Source: Warburgia ugandensis
Taxonomy: Eukaryota > Streptophyta > Magnoliopsida > Canellales > Canellaceae
Reading direction: 5' to 3'
Assembly (NCBI GenBank): GCA_035236585.1
Contig: CP141127.1
Span: forward strand, 62,973,495-63,037,494
DNA length: 64,000 nt
Shown: positions 11,595-24,590 of the stretch, piece after piece
Numbering within the stretch: the first letter of the stretch is position 1
How the letters are laid out: every line of letters starts with the position of its first letter
Program-made: the position numbers and the translations under genes
Notes under the pieces: generated by a model
Databases searched by the model: none
The model's input: the letters and a program-made list of their open reading frames with translations, nothing else
What the model was told of the DNA's origin: nothing

Positions 11595-13441
11595 CAAATA
11601 CAATGACCTGACATCCATCATTAGAGCTGCATTCATCACTATCACTATCATTGCATAGTATATTTGGCTAAAGATGTTAAACTTAGCACTCATTGGGAGG
11701 TAACATAGAGTTTTGGTGTCTCATTGTCCTACATTACCCATTCATCATATGGTGTCCTTTGTTTTGAAAACATTGGGTACAATGTTTATTTTAGGTCGAG
11801 GGTGTAGATATACATGAGATTTTTGAGTTTTTTGTCTTGTTAAAAGAAAAATCAAAATTTTTCTATGTTTTACAAAGTTTTAAATGACAAGTTCCTTTAT
11901 TATGATAAGAATTCGATTGTCTAAAGTTTAGTATTTATACTACTTTAACTTCTTAATATAAATGCAAATGGTTAATTCTGCATTTTATTCATGTCCTAAA
12001 GTATTTTATCCTAAAGTATTTTATGAAAGTTAAATCTTAGAATACACTTACACACAAAGCATAAGTCTAGACTAATAGATGGTCATAACTTAAAGACCTT
12101 GAGAAAAATCAGTGAAGACTTATATATCTAATTGAGGATTAGAGACTATCATCTTACTAAGGTCATATATAATTCCCTATTTCCTTCAATGATCATCAAC
12201 TTTGAAAGATCCTAGTGTTCTTTGATTTGGTCAGAATGCCAAGAACTAAAAAGAAGCATTAATGATGTTTCCTGAATATTTATTGACTCAAATAAGCTTT
12301 AAGAAACCTAAGAAATAATATAAGTCATCCTTGTTATATCCTAGAGATATAAAGGCTACCTAGATATTATACTAGTAGTTAAACCCTTTAAGCCACATGC
12401 TAAGATTTTTCTTTTCAAAAACTCTATTTATCTTAACCCACAGAAATCTCAGTCAAAATATCCATTACCTACCTTTTAAAAATGAGTAGAGATTGTAGAA
12501 AAAGACAATAGTCAAAGAAGTGAAAAATATCAAAAGTTTTTACATATAAAAGCCTTCTCTCAAAGAAAAATGTTCCCTGTCAAAAATACAAAGAAAAATA
12601 AAAGGAAACAAGTTATGAAGAAAAGAGAAAGAAAATTTTAAAAAGATATTCAGTTTAGTACAAAGAAAAAACAAAAAAAAAATTGTCCAAACAACTATCA
12701 ATTGAAGATCTATACTCAGATTTGAACTTTAAATCCCTTACACCCTTCTTTTTAGAACCTATCCTAAGACTACATTTTGTCCTAATCGAAGACCCATTGA
12801 TGTTAGGTAGAACATAGCTTTGATGAGGATATAAATAAGAAGGAATTAAGGTGAACTATTTTCAATTGGTCTTGGTAATGGCATCCATTCTAAGGGATCA
12901 CATTTCTTTGTCTCATTTGTGCTTAAAAATTTATGTGAACAGTCAGTCTCATTAGATCTAGTCACATAGTGACAGAAAATTGTTTGACCCCTTTTCTTTG
13001 AGAGCTTTATTTCTGAGTGTAAAGCAATGAAAATTTGTGGTCAAGACATCTTTCCAATGGAGAAATAAGCATTTGTGTTCAAAAGTTTTGACTTATGTAT
13101 TTGTACACACACTACACTCCTAGATATAACTATAATAATATGCTTTCGTATGTGGCCAACCTGTGGAATTTCTCATTCATCTTTATTAAATTGTTAAAGC
13201 AAGTAGAGTGCTAATAGATAAGTATTCTCTAAGATAAATTAAGGAACTTAGCCATATGAAATTTTGTGGTATATTCACTACAAACCCTCATGAAGCTTAA
13301 CTCATCCACTAGGGGTAACCTAAGGGTTTAAGGGCTTATTGCATATGCTAAATGCAATTGCGAATACCTATGGAAATGACAATCATTTTTTTCACAATTT
13401 TTCTCGTGTTTTGCTCAAGCCTAACAAATTGCTAATTGGGA
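11595..13441 (+). other. Non-coding post-pol region of the plus-strand element
   Basis: No open frame. Conserved landmarks are cttagcactcattgggaggt near 11,681, aacattgggtacaatgttta near 11,769 and a purine-rich ggtcgagggtgtagata near 11,795. The minus-strand element has matching words at 38,660-38,790. The rest, about 1.6 kb, also matches 37,100-38,640 in outline. Such a conserved stretch downstream of integrase is usual in Athila/Tat elements, where some lineages carry an env-like frame. None is visible here. Confidence 0.7.
13427..13441 (+). promoter_or_regulatory. Degenerate polypurine tract next to the LTR
   Basis: The sequence gctaattgggatg stands just before the LTR start TGTATGATAAG at 13,442. 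In the minus-strand element the equivalent is gctggttgggggtg before TGTTAAAC. It would prime plus-strand DNA synthesis. Confidence 0.45.
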
Positions 13442-14651
13442 TGTATGATAAGTGATCAATTTTTCATTAAAAGTACCAATTAGTATCCCAAATGTTATAA
13501 CTTATAATGTTAAATTAGGGTTTTTAACTAGAAGTTTGTAACATATGCATTTTTTACCTAATAATTCAAAAGCTTGATATTTTGTAGGTTCAGAAGCTAA
13601 TCCAGAGTAAGTATGTGAATTGTTATGATTTTTTAGGATTTAAATAGGCTTTTCCTTCTTTTAGAAGTGTTGAGAAGGTAAACTAAAGGTCAACCTTGAT
13701 CAAGATAAGAATTGAGGACATTCATGATATTTCCTTGTCTAACTAGGAAACCTAAGCAACCAAAAGCATAAATGTCATCAATCCAAGGTGGAATGAAGGT
13801 TTAAGATCAACTTAGGGCAATCAAGAAAGTAATTGGATAAGCACAAAGTGATTAGAAATGGACCCAAGCCAAAGCCATGTATTTCTACCACCTTTGCATG
13901 GGAGCCATTCAAGCCACTTAGCCATTTAAGCCATGAAAAGGAGTGATAAGCTATATGAGCTACTCAAGCCTTAAAGCCACATTGAAGCCACATAAGCCAC
14001 CAAGGAATGAGCCATCAAGTCAAGGAGGACTGTCTCATGGAACCACACGATTGGAGAATCAATTTAAACAACTTTCCTATGTTAATAATGTGATTTTTAA
14101 GTGATTTTTAGAGATAATTGTAAAAGGTAAGATGATCATACATTAAGGGATCACCCAAGAGAGAAAACCCCACATGCCTAATCCATTTCCTAACCCTAAT
14201 CCACCATTCATCTTAGGGTTCCATGATTTTAAGTAAGGAACTAGCCACCATCCAAGAGGAGGACACCCCCTGCTTAGTTGTCAAAATCAAGTGGTTTTCT
14301 AATTAGGAAACCCTAGATCTAAATCCATGCAAACATATAAAAATCCTAGGTTTTCTTCTACATTTTTCTCTTTATTTTTTTTTAAAAAATTCCCATTATT
14401 ACCACCAACCAATCACCATTCAATTAGGATGGTGGAGAGCCACTTTCCTTTCACGGAAAATGAATCCTCCCCTTTGCAAAATTAGTAATTAGCCAGCCCA
14501 TGCTTGCTCATCTCTCTTATGTCATCTTTATGACATCATTCCTACCAAAATACCTCCTCCAAAACTCCTCCTAACCTTCCTCATTCAATATACTCACCCT
14601 AGAGCCACTTTCCTCATGGATTCATCCTTTCTTGAGTTAGGAACCACACAT

Positions 14652-14662
14652 CTATATATAGC
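14652..14662 (+). promoter_or_regulatory. LTR-C TATA box
   Basis: The word ctatatatagc is framed by gagttaggaaccacaca and acatggtgtgg. In the LTR-C copy at 58.6-61.1 kb the same flanks surround a 67 bp (TA)n array instead. Confidence 0.6.
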
Positions 14663-15274
14663 ACATGGTGTGGATGAGACACCTTGAAATGAAGCTCTCT
14701 TTTGGTGTTATTTATTGTTGGACTTTAGGGCTTCTGTGATGCTTTTCTTCCTTTGGATTTCTAGTTATTCTTATTGTTATTGGCTGTTAAGTGTTCATTT
14801 TTTTTCCAAAATGCCTTAAATTTAGCATTTAATTAGATCATCTAACCGATCAATTTTGAAGTTTTAGATAAAATTTGAATTTTAGCTCCAATTGACCAGC
14901 CAACAATTGATTTGTAAAATTTAATGGTCAGATGATCATTAGAGCTAATTAGATATGTATGTATAGTTTAGATGATTCTAATTTAATCCTATGTGTTGCA
15001 GATCAACCAAATTTAGAAGTGGATAGCTTAGATCAAATTTAATAGTGTCAAATCATCCTATAAGAGCACTACAAGGCAAGATGAGATGGTTTCTAATTAA
15101 GAAATGAGGACCCATAAGAAATGAGGAAATCTTTGAAAAAGGAAAGCTTTGAAGAAGGAATGGAAAGTAAATTTAGAATGAGATCCAGTAATGAAAAGAA
15201 ATCTGCAAGAAAGGAACACCAAAGATGAAACCCATAAGGAGAAAAGAAATAAAACATATATGACGAATGGATGG

Positions 15275-18200
15275 TGTGACGAACCGGGTTCTTGTAACAC
15301 ATTTTGTAATACATTTTTCAAAGGCAGGGCGAGCTTAGTAGTAAAAAAAATTCATAAAACAAAGCAGCAAAAATTCTTTTCTTTAGAACTTGTTTTGTAA
15401 AACCCAAGTCATCACTTCATACATAAGATAAGTACAATTTTGTACAAGATAAAATTCCATTGAAGAAATATAATTTTATTAAGTTCTAGATTCCATCCAG
15501 TGGTTCACAGTACATAATCCAAATTTCAAGGCTCACCATATAATAAAAAAATTCAATACAATACAATACTCTCAAATAAAAACACATGTCTTCAAGGGGT
15601 ATACCCTGATGATTATTCTTCCAACTCTTCTTAAGTCTTGAGCTCCTAATTCTCCTTCTTAAGTCTTGAGCTATGCTTTGTAGGGGATTCAAGAAGCATA
15701 ATAATTTGACATGATAATCCTAATACTTCAGAATCCCATTATTCATACTCATGGATAAATCTCTTTACTTGGTCATATATGTACATCCTTACACATACAT
15801 ACTATATAATTTTATAAATATATATACATACGGTCAAAATCATGAAAAATAGTTAATATCTCAAAACATAATCATACCCAGTTTATATTGAGTTGATAGA
15901 TCATCCAGACTTTATTGGACATACTCCCTCATTTGGGCAGTATCTGTAATCCACAATTACCCAGCTTCTCATCTTCCCATATCATAAGGCATTTCACTTT
16001 GCCATGTATCATAATGCAAAAATATTCAAAGGACTACTATGCATGCAGTCAGAATCTATACTAGTGCGCCCTTATAACTACCCAATAATCCACCTATACC
16101 ATCCTTGGTGGAAATCATAATATCCATGTCCATATGGGGAGGACCATGGATGTCATAGTGGCAGCCTTCCCATAATTGCCTCACCTAGCTTTTAGCCTCA
16201 TTTAGGCTTGGTGTCCATATCATAACAAGTTTCGAAGAGCGGGTGGCCAAACCCTACTAATTCTCTTAGCATAGCATCCCCAGGCCAATGCCTATTTAAA
16301 ACAAAACCACAACCCTCCATGCTTGTATGTAAAGTAATTCTCATAGGTATCAGACAATCTGTCTATTTACTTAGAGCTAGAATATTTTCTAGTTCCCTAT
16401 TCACTTAGAGTTTTTTCTTCAATTCTATGTCATATGTGTTTTGGTTGGATCATAAGGGTTTTCAAGTGATTTAATACAAGTATTTATATTACACTTGTCA
16501 ACATTTCTAGACATAAGATCATGTATTCAACATGTATATGTCATGTAGATGCATTCATAAAATCCTCCTACCTTCAAGTAGTGATCCATCTCTTTAGATC
16601 TTCCATGATCCTGACTTACGTATATAATCTATAAATCCATACATACTATCAATATTTATATGATCTAAATAATCCTATAGTTTTGATCATATCTATATTC
16701 TTTGTTTAATCTTGTCCTTTGATATAAAGGATCTAGATCTTTTGTACAATCATGATATATCTTCCTCAGATAGTGTTTATCCTGTTGATCAATAGATCTG
16801 ATGGTTAGAATGATCTTCTAATCTTTCAAATCTAAGTATTTTCTATTCTAAGTCTTTGTGTATTCCTTTCTTTGATCTTGATCTTTCATATATCCTTTGA
16901 TCAACAATTTATACATGTTGATAAAGATCAAGGGCTTAGATATTCTATCATCTAATTCTTCTTTTATCTAAGTTTAGTTGTTTGATCATCCCTAAAGTGG
17001 ATGATCTTGGTTCTCTTCCTTGAATCATATTTGATCAACGGTTTGGATTCTCTATCTGGATTTGTCTACAACATACATACATGATACATAATAAAATACG
17101 ACATTAGGATTCTTATTGTTCTTAATCATTCAAGATCCTATGGATCTTGTTTGATCATCCTTATCATACTTACAATTTTTATTAGGGTTAGATAATTTAC
17201 TAACCTTTTATGCTCTTATTATTATTATCTAACCAATTAATGTTTTTTTTTGTTAAAGATAACTTATTTCATCCTAAGTCTAGACTGCTCCTCTTATTTT
17301 CAATTGGCTAAGGCTTACTAGCTGAATGGTTGCACACAAAGTGCTTACTTCAATCTTCATGTAAGGAGGCGTTTAGACCTCACAAACGCCAAAGGAAGGT
17401 AGGGGAAGAGCAAGGCTCTATTAGAGAACCCCCTTAACCACCATGTTCAGTGTTCGCTAAAGTGACCTTAGCTCAACTTTCATAAGATTCCTATGAGCAT
17501 TTTAACCCTAAGTACTCTTTCTAATTTATTTTAATTAAATCCATGAACATTTAAAATGTCATTCATGCGGTTTATTATTCTCCTAGTTTGGGCCAAGGAT
17601 TTGATAATCCTTATATTATCCTACTAACTATAGCCCTTACTAATATTAAGTCAAAGTCATTCGCTCATCTTAATTGTCCATGACTCTCTATATTCCATTA
17701 GATTATATTTTTGGTGATTTATGCTCATTACATCTTAGTAACTACTTAACAATTGAATTTACTAATAAAATTTGACAACAATTAAATCATAAACATTAAA
17801 GCATAAATCCAATATAAGTTTAACAACCATTTATACTAACATGCTTCCTATAAATGTAATGTAACCTAATGGAATAAAACTATACTTAAACTAGCATGAT
17901 CCTAAGTTATGAAATACATGAAATTTTACTACTAATCTAATGGGATCATGCTAAAATCTCAAATTTAAACTAACATGGCCCTAAGATAATTAAATCTACC
18001 AACCTAATAACAAACTAATAACATTTAGAACAAAGCATGCTAAAATTTAAGAATTAACACTATCATGCTTCCTAACATATATCACATTTACAATTCTATT
18101 AGCAAATAAAAGACAATTAAAATAATTAGATTAAGATCATTAGAAACTTTTACTTATAATCCAACCATTAGATCTTAGATCATTTCCTTTAGATCAAGGT

Positions 18201-20152
18201 TTTAATTACATTTTGGGCTTTTACTTCATTAAGATCCAAAGATCATATCCAATTGTTCTTATCACATTTAATCCATGATCTAACGGGATTTCATCATAAT
18301 CCCATTCATACAAATCATGCTTGATCTGATTGATCATGTGGGCCCCTTTGTATTTTTAGGATTTTTCTGCCATAAAGGGTAGATTCCTCATTTTATGTTA
18401 GATCTGTCAAAATAAATCATGGATATTACTTGATTTCAACATTATATCATCATTGCATTAGATCTCCAAGATCTGATCATCTCAAATCTTAAAGATCATA
18501 AAAATCAGAATCTTAATTCCTCAAAACAAAAAGTTTCTTGAAGAGTTTTATCAATTTTATCATTTTAGAAGAAAATAGATATTACAAGCAATCCATAGCT
18601 TATGTTTTATCTTAATTTGGAGTTCAGAAGACTCCACAATTAAAGACTGAAGTTCATAATCATTCTAAGGGTCCAAATTTGATCTAGACGCAGTGGAACG
18701 AATGGCTTGCATCAGTCGGCCAGAGTGGATTCAGTCGGGCTAAATGGCCGCCGGACTCCCATCACCAAGATGTACTCAATAATGCGTTTCTGGGATCGGC
18801 ACTATCCTGTGGTTGTTCCGTGGGGACAATGTTGCATGCGGAGTTTGCGCGTGGAGATGCTCCCACAGGGCGAGTTTCCGTGCGGCATTCCAATGCAACG
18901 TCCCGGGAACCAATCTTATTAGGAAGATCGGACAATCCTTTTGGACCGTCCAATCAATTCCTCTTCAATCAATGGCTCAAAACTCGATAAAATTTCTTGA
19001 AAATTCTACCCTAGGGTTGTTGGACCCTTCTAAATTGATTGGACGGCTCAAATTTTCCATCTGAGCCCTCCATCATCCAAAATTGAAGGGTTCTTATCCT
19101 TACTTGATTTTTATTATTTTTAACCTAAAAATAATTTTAGAAATATAAAAATTATATAAACTAACATGAAATAAGTGTGGAAAGAGTTTCCACCTACCTG
19201 ATTGGAGAAAAACGTTGGTTTTGTAGCCCAATTTAAAAGAAATATCCATTTGATGACAAGATCACCCAATAATTGCTTATTTTTTTATTTCAACATTCAT
19301 TGCACCATTGGATCTTGAAATTTATTTTTGGGTTTGGTAGATAAGGTAGTCTAGGACAATATGAATGGTGGGATCTATGAGATTTGATTTGAAACAATGT
19401 GCCTAATTCAATTTAGGTCTCTTGTTCCAATTTAGAGAGAGGAGAGAAAGTGAAAGAAGAGAGATTTTTGGGAGTTTTGAAAATTTAGCAATGAATCTAG
19501 ATCTAGTTTTGCAGAGAAGGCAAGATAATTTTATGGTAAATTTTATGAACATTTTTGGAGGATTTTTGGGTGGTGTATTTATAGATGTCTTTTAATTTTT
19601 CATAATTACTTATAATAATTATGTTTTAATTCTTTTGAATATTAAATTAACTTTGGATCCTCCACTACTACCTTCTTCTCCTCTATCAGCTGGTAGTGGT
19701 TTGATCACTCATTACATGTTTTCTGGCCATTGAATTCATTTGTGGGCGCCACGGAGGTGTGAAAGGATCATTTTGCCCTTTTATAGAGAGAAATCTATTT
19801 TATTCTTCTAAACTTGGAATTGAGCGTACTTAGTGGTGTTGGAATTGTATTTTCAAGTACATTCTAAATATTGAAGTCTTAGATCTCAGTTATAGGTAAA
19901 ATTAGCATTTTCCCTTTTTATTCATAAAAATAAAAAAAAAATTAGGGATTTTTCATTTTAACTAAGAATTGAACGTACTTAGTGTCATTTCGATTGATTT
20001 TTCGCGTCCATTCATAACTTATAAATTTTAGATCATGTTTTAATCTCTATAAAAAGAGAATTTCCAATAACCTAATATTCCAGCCCAAAATTTTTGAAAA
20101 TTCAAACTAAATTGATTTTCTCAATCAATTTACAAAAATTAGGGTTATTACA
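15275..20152 (-). mobile_element. 4.9 kb Tekay/Del-like LTR (solo) nested in the solo LTR
   Basis: Perfect 5 bp target-site duplications GATGG stand at 15,270-15,274 and 20,153-20,157, with TGTGACGAAC at one end and TTATTACA at the other. Read on the minus strand it starts TGTAATAACCCTAATTTTTG, like the LTR start at 63,961 (TGTAATAACCCCAATTTTTA), and ends CGTCACA like the insert at 33,608-36,252. A minus-strand TATA box lies near 19,580, with a GC-rich island downstream at 18,690-18,960. No internal repeat or pol text was found, so it looks like a single very long LTR. The family name rests on LTR style, not on protein. Confidence 0.85.
19572..19592 (-). promoter_or_regulatory. TATA box of the nested 4.9 kb LTR
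   Basis: The minus strand reads catctataaatacaccaccc. It lies about 0.57 kb from the U3 end, as the TATA boxes of the related copies do (33,946 and 53,405). Confidence 0.5.
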
Positions 20153-20236
20153 GATGGTTTCCTAAAGGGGGATGGCTTCTAATTGGAAATAAGAAAAGAG
20201 GACTATTGTAGAAGCTTAAACTTAAAGGGAGAAGAA

Positions 20237-20255
20237 ATATATATATATATATATA

Positions 20256-20307
<52 letters not shown>

Positions 20308-20320
20308 TACATACGTACAT
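20237..20320 (+). repeat. Compound microsatellite (AT)n(AC)n(ACAT)n
   Basis: (AT)n runs 20,237-20,255, (AC)n 20,257-20,302 and ACAT units follow to about 20,320. It stands in the right arm of the solo LTR, just before a CT-rich stretch (20,360-20,720). This is the place where the related LTRs have their TATA box and CT-rich leader. Confidence 0.95.
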
Positions 20321-22198
20321 ATAGAAAGACAAAGAAGAAAGGAGACTGATCTTAGCCTCCTCCCTTACATCTGTTAAGCCTCACCACTGTCTCTCTCTTC
20401 GAAGCTCTTGGCCATAAGAAGGGGAAGCTAATCACTGGTAAAGATACAAAGAGGAGACCTATAATCAAAATCATCATTCCCAATCTTTCCCTTAGTCCTT
20501 ATTTGCTTTCCCTCTCATTCTTGTTCTCTACTCTATCTCACCCCTTCGTCTAGCTCTCTCTTTCTCTATCTCTCTTCTATGTAGGGAAGACCCGCACCCC
20601 TCTCTCTTTATCTCCATTATCTCTCTCTCAAGTTCTCTCCACCATAAGAAAAGTAGCTCTCTAATTGATTCCCTCCAAGTTCTTTTCTTCATTCAGCTCG
20701 CTATCTCTACTCCACTCTTTCGGCTGTATATCCAATGCTCCTTCTCTTTAGAGCATCCTACTGGATCAAATCACGAATCATCACTCTTCTTTCAATCGAT
20801 GATACAAGGCTATGGTTTATCTCTAGTGATGATAGCTGTAGCATGCATGTGCTTTTTTTTGGGCTACGGATGACGATTTGTGATAGATTTTGCCACCATT
20901 GAGCTATTCTTCACTGTGAGAGAAAACACGTCACCCATCTCGTTCTTTGTTTACCAAGTTTTTAGCCTCTATTTCATCATTTTTTTTCTTTTTCTCTCAT
21001 CCATCACCATTTTCTTCCCTTCATTCCTTTCTAGTTTTTCCTTCATTCCAATAGTTCTTCATTCCTTGTTGCCAACCAATGTCTTCTCCTATTTCAGTAA
21101 TTGCTCCACGTCTTTTTTCTTTTCTTTCTTTTTTTCATCATTGCTTTTCTTTGAATTCTCTAAGTTTTGTAAGTTTTCTTAGTTTCAGGGAAAGCCCTCT
21201 TAGCCAAATTCCATCTCTTTCCCTTCATTCTCTCCTTTCTCTACACCATCATCTTCATCAGTTTTTTTTTTCCTGCATTTTTAATAAAACCAGAAATTCA
21301 AGAAAAAATCCATTTTTACCCATGGTCAATTTTCTATAATTCTATTTATGTCCCAATTTTTTATTTTTCCTTATTTTCTCTTATTCTTATCCATATTCTA
21401 CCTATCCCTATGTTGTTTTATTCTTAGACTATTGCAGGAATTATATAATCTAGCCCTGTTTGATTAAAGCCTAACTAAATCAATGATTTAGCTTTAACCA
21501 AAAGGAAACTTTATTTCTCGACCTTTTTCTTATCACAATTCAAATCAATTCTTAGTTCTTGTTTTTAACACAATTCTTACTTGATTCATTAGTCCTAATC
21601 TTCAATCTAAAATTCAAAAGTTTGATATAAGCCGTCCAAAACCCAAAATTTTCCTTAGCCTAGATCATCAAAATTTTGGGAAATTTAAACCATCTAGCTA
21701 TTGAATCCTTAATCAAAGATATGAGTGTGAGATTGATCAAGGCTGATCTACTATGATGACATCATATTTGAAGAATTTCACTATGATCCAGCTAGGAAAG
21801 TAGATTTTAATTTTTATTTCATTTAATTTGTTGTCTTTTTTAGTTCAAAAATTTTGTACTTTTAATTGATGCAATAGATCAAAATTTTGAATTCATTTTA
21901 TTCAATTTTTGCTATTTCTTTTAATTTTTATCAATTAAATTTTATTTAAACTCCATCTTTTTAAGTTAAGTCCTTGTGGATCGACCCATACTTGCATAAG
22001 TTGTACTACAATATCCCGTGCACTTGCATTAAACAATCAACATTAGCTCTCTAATTCAAATTAGTAGTTTTCCTGCTTTGGTTTAGTTTCCTTTACTTTA
22101 GTTTGACTTGTTTTGCCTTTTAGCTTTGCACCTTTCTTTCCATCTACATTTCCCATTCTTTTTTTCTCAAATGCCACTAGTTTTTCTTTGTTATTCCC

Positions 22199-22390
22199 TG
22201 TAACAACCAGAAGGCCCCCCCAGTAACAATATTATCCGCTCTGAGGACTGGGGCCCATATCACCCAATCCCCACACAGCTTTGTTCTTCCCTAGTTGCCC
22301 AAGGAAAACATGTTGTTAGTGGTAGAGTCACCCCAAACTCTTACCAATAGCCCAGTCACTTTTCCCTTAGCAATGTGGGACTAACTCTCA
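22199..22390 (-). repeat. TRIM LTR, minus copy 1
   Basis: It begins tgtaacaacc (reverse of the LTR 3' end) at the left edge of the block and ends ctaactctca (reverse of the LTR 5' start). Length is 192 bp. A minus-strand internal part follows to 22,560. Confidence 0.9.
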
Positions 22391-22560
22391 GTCCCTCCCG
22401 CCTTTGTACCTCAGCCTTCACCAAGATCCCGATACCTCAGCCTTCATGGCAACGGTTCACCTCTCCCCCCTTAGGGGGCATGCGTCCCGACGTGTCACAT
22501 GTGAGCGCCCACGTGCGGTTAGCCACCCACCATCGGATCAGGGGTTGGCCTTGATACCAC

Positions 22561-22752
22561 TGTAACAGCTGAGAGGCCCACCTAGCAACAATATTATCTG
22601 TTCTGGAGACTGGGGCCCATATCACCCAGTCCCCACACGATTTTGTTCTTCCCGAGTTGCCCAGGAAAAATGCGTCGTTACTAGTAGAGTCACCCCGAAC
22701 TCTTATCAATAGCCTAGTCACTTTCTCCTTAGCGATGTGAGATTAACTCTCA
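22561..22752 (-). repeat. TRIM LTR, minus copy 2
   Basis: 192 bp, preceded by the primer site ggccttgatacca (reverse) at 22,547-22,559. The next internal part runs to 22,920 and ends ctctgatgcca. Confidence 0.9.
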
Positions 22753-22920
22753 GTCCCTCTTGCCTTCGTACCTCAGCCTCATCGAAATCCCAGTACCTCA
22801 GCCTTCACGGCAACGATTCACCTCTCCCCCTTAAGGGACACGCATCCTCGTGTGTTACACGCCATCGCCCACATGCGGTTAGCCACCCACCATTAGGTCA
22901 GGGGTTAGCTCTGATGCCAC

Positions 22921-22980
22921 TATAACAGCCGAGAGGCCCGTGAACCGTTGCCGTGAAGGTTGAGATACGAAGGTGGGAGG
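22921..22980. other. TRIM inversion junction
   Basis: 22,921-22,940 is the first 20 bp of a third minus LTR (tataacagccgagaggcccg). At 22,941 the sequence jumps to plus-strand internal text (tgaaccgttgccgtgaagg). Both source segments contain GAGAGG at the switch (gccGAGAGGccc and gggGAGAGGtga), which points to a microhomology-guided strand switch. Confidence 0.85.
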
Positions 22981-22983
22981 GAC

Positions 22984-23175
22984 TGAGAGTTATTCCCACA
23001 TCGCTAAGGGGAAAGTGACTGGGCTGTTGATAAGAGTTTGGAGTGCCTCTACCAGTAACGACGTCTTTTCCCTGGGCAACTAGGGAAGAACAAAATCGTA
23101 CGGGGACTGGGTGATATGGGCCCCAATCTCCAGAGCAGACAATATTGTTACTGGGTGGGCCTCCTAGCTGTTACA
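22984..23175 (+). repeat. TRIM LTR, plus copy 1
   Basis: 192 bp, ending ctgttaca. The primer site TGGTATCAGAGCC follows at 23,177. The next internal part is the shortest (142 bp, to 23,317). Confidence 0.9.
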
Positions 23176-23317
23176 GTGGTATCAGAGCCAACCCTGACCC
23201 GATGGTGGATGCCTAACTGCACATGGGAGTTCCCGTGTGACACGCGGGGACTCATGTCCCCTAAGGGGGAGAGGTGAATCGTTGCCGTGAAGGCTAAGGT
23301 ACGAAGGCAGGAGGGAT

Positions 23318-23509
23318 TGAGAGTTAGTCCCACATCACTAAGGAGAAAGTGACTGAGCTATTGATAAGAGTTCAGGGTGACTCTACCAGTAACAACACAC
23401 TTTCCCTAGGGAACAGGAGAAGAACAAAATCATGCGGGAACTAGGTGATATGAGCCCCAATCTCCAGAGCGGACAATATTGTTACTGGGTGGGCCTCCCG
23501 GCTATTACA
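23318..23509 (+). repeat. TRIM LTR, plus copy 2
   Basis: 192 bp. Its following primer site is altered to tagtatcaaagcc. Confidence 0.9.
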
Positions 23510-23677
23510 ATAGTATCAAAGCCAACCTCTGACCCGATGGTGGTGGCTAACCGCACGTGGGCGCTCGCGTGTGACATGTAGGGACGCATGTCCCCTAAGG
23601 GGGAGAGGTGAACCGTTGCTATGAAATTTGAGGCACTGGGATCTCAGTGAAGGCTAAGGTACGAAGGTGAGAGGGAC

Positions 23678-23869
23678 TAAGAATTAGTCCCACATCACTA
23701 AAGGGGAAAGTGATTTGGCTGTTGATAAGAGTTCAGGGTGGCTCTACCAGTAACGAAGCATTTTCCCTGGGCAACTCGACAAGAACAAAATCGTGCGGGG
23801 ACTGGGTGATATGGGCCCAGTCTCCAGAGCAGACAATATTGTTACTAGGTGGGCCTCCCAGCTGTTATA
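23678..23869 (+). repeat. TRIM LTR, plus copy 3
   Basis: 192 bp. The start is changed to taagaattag and the end to gttata, both by transitions. Confidence 0.9.
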
Positions 23870-24037
23870 GTGGTATCAGAGCCAACCCTTGAGCCGATGG
23901 TGGGTGGCTAACCACACATGGGCGTCACGTGTGACATGCAGGGACACGTGTCCCCTGAGGGGGAGAGGTGAACCGTTGCCATGAAGTCTGAGGTACCGGG
24001 ATCTTGGTGAAGGCTAAGGTACGAAGGCGGGAGGGAC

Positions 24038-24228
24038 TGAGAGTTAGTCCCACATCGCTAAGGGGAAAGTGACCAGGCTGTTGATAAGAGTTCATGGTGA
24101 CTCTACCAGTAATGACACATTTTCCTTGGGCAACTGGGGAAGAACAAATTGTGAGGGGACTGGGTGATATGGGCCTCAGTCTCCAGAGCGGACAATATTG
24201 TTACTGGGTGGGCCTCCCAGCTGTTACA
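24038..24228 (+). repeat. TRIM LTR, plus copy 4
   Basis: 191 bp, with intact ends tgagagttag and ctgttaca. Confidence 0.9.
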
Positions 24229-24397
24229 GTGATATCAGAGCCAACCCCTGACCCAATGGTGGGTAGCTAACCACACGTGAGCACTCGCGTGTGACACCCG
24301 GGGGCGTGTGTTGCCTAAGGGGGAGAGGTGAACCATTGCCGTGAAGGCTGAGGTACCGGGATCTTGGTGAAGGCTGAGGTACGAAGGTGGGAGGCAC

Positions 24398-24590
24398 TAA
24401 GAGTTAGTTGCACATTGCTAAAGGGGAAAGTGACTGGGCTATTGATAAGAGTTTAGGGTGACTCTACTAGTAACGATGCATTTTTCCTAGGCAACTAAGG
24501 AAGAACAAAACCATGCGGGGACTGGGTGATATGGGCCCCAGTCCCCAGAGCAGACAATATTGTTACTAGGTGGGGCTCCCGGCTGTTACA
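24398..24590 (+). repeat. TRIM LTR, plus copy 5
   Basis: 193 bp. The start is altered to taagagttag and the end is intact. Confidence 0.9.

Larger units (their letters stand above)
14785..22042 (+). mobile_element. Solo LTR of Athila/Tat type inserted in LTR-C
   Basis: It starts TGTTAAGTGTTCATTTT and ends AACAATCAACA. It is homologous to the LTRs at 32,330-37,080 and 45,417-47,516 in reverse: the run from taaaatttaatggtcagatg to gatgattctaat matches around 36,880-36,990, and the GTCGATCCCACAAGG box appears as ccttgtggatcgaccc near 21,973. The flanks TTGGC (14,780-14,784) and TTAGC (22,043-22,047) form a 5 bp TSD with one transition. Without the inner insertion it is about 2.4 kb. There is no PBS, PPT or internal region, so it is a solo LTR. 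Confidence 0.8.

Noticed and set aside
11595..13441. An env-like gene downstream of pol, as in some Athila elements
   Set aside because: No frame longer than a few dozen codons exists there or in the matching region 37,093-38,860.
18707..19064. Frames in a GC-rich island, possible captured exon
   Set aside because: No family recognised, and both strands are open, as expected from base composition. Kept only as a question in the findings.
20880..21339. Phe/Ser-rich frames of 86-100 residues
   Set aside because: The sequence is a pyrimidine-rich LTR leader. The residues reflect T/C content and no start context or homologue is evident.
23177..23189. tRNA-like words (tggtatcagagcc) that might mark tRNA genes
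   Set aside because: They are primer-binding sites complementary to the 3' end of a tRNA. No cloverleaf surrounds them.
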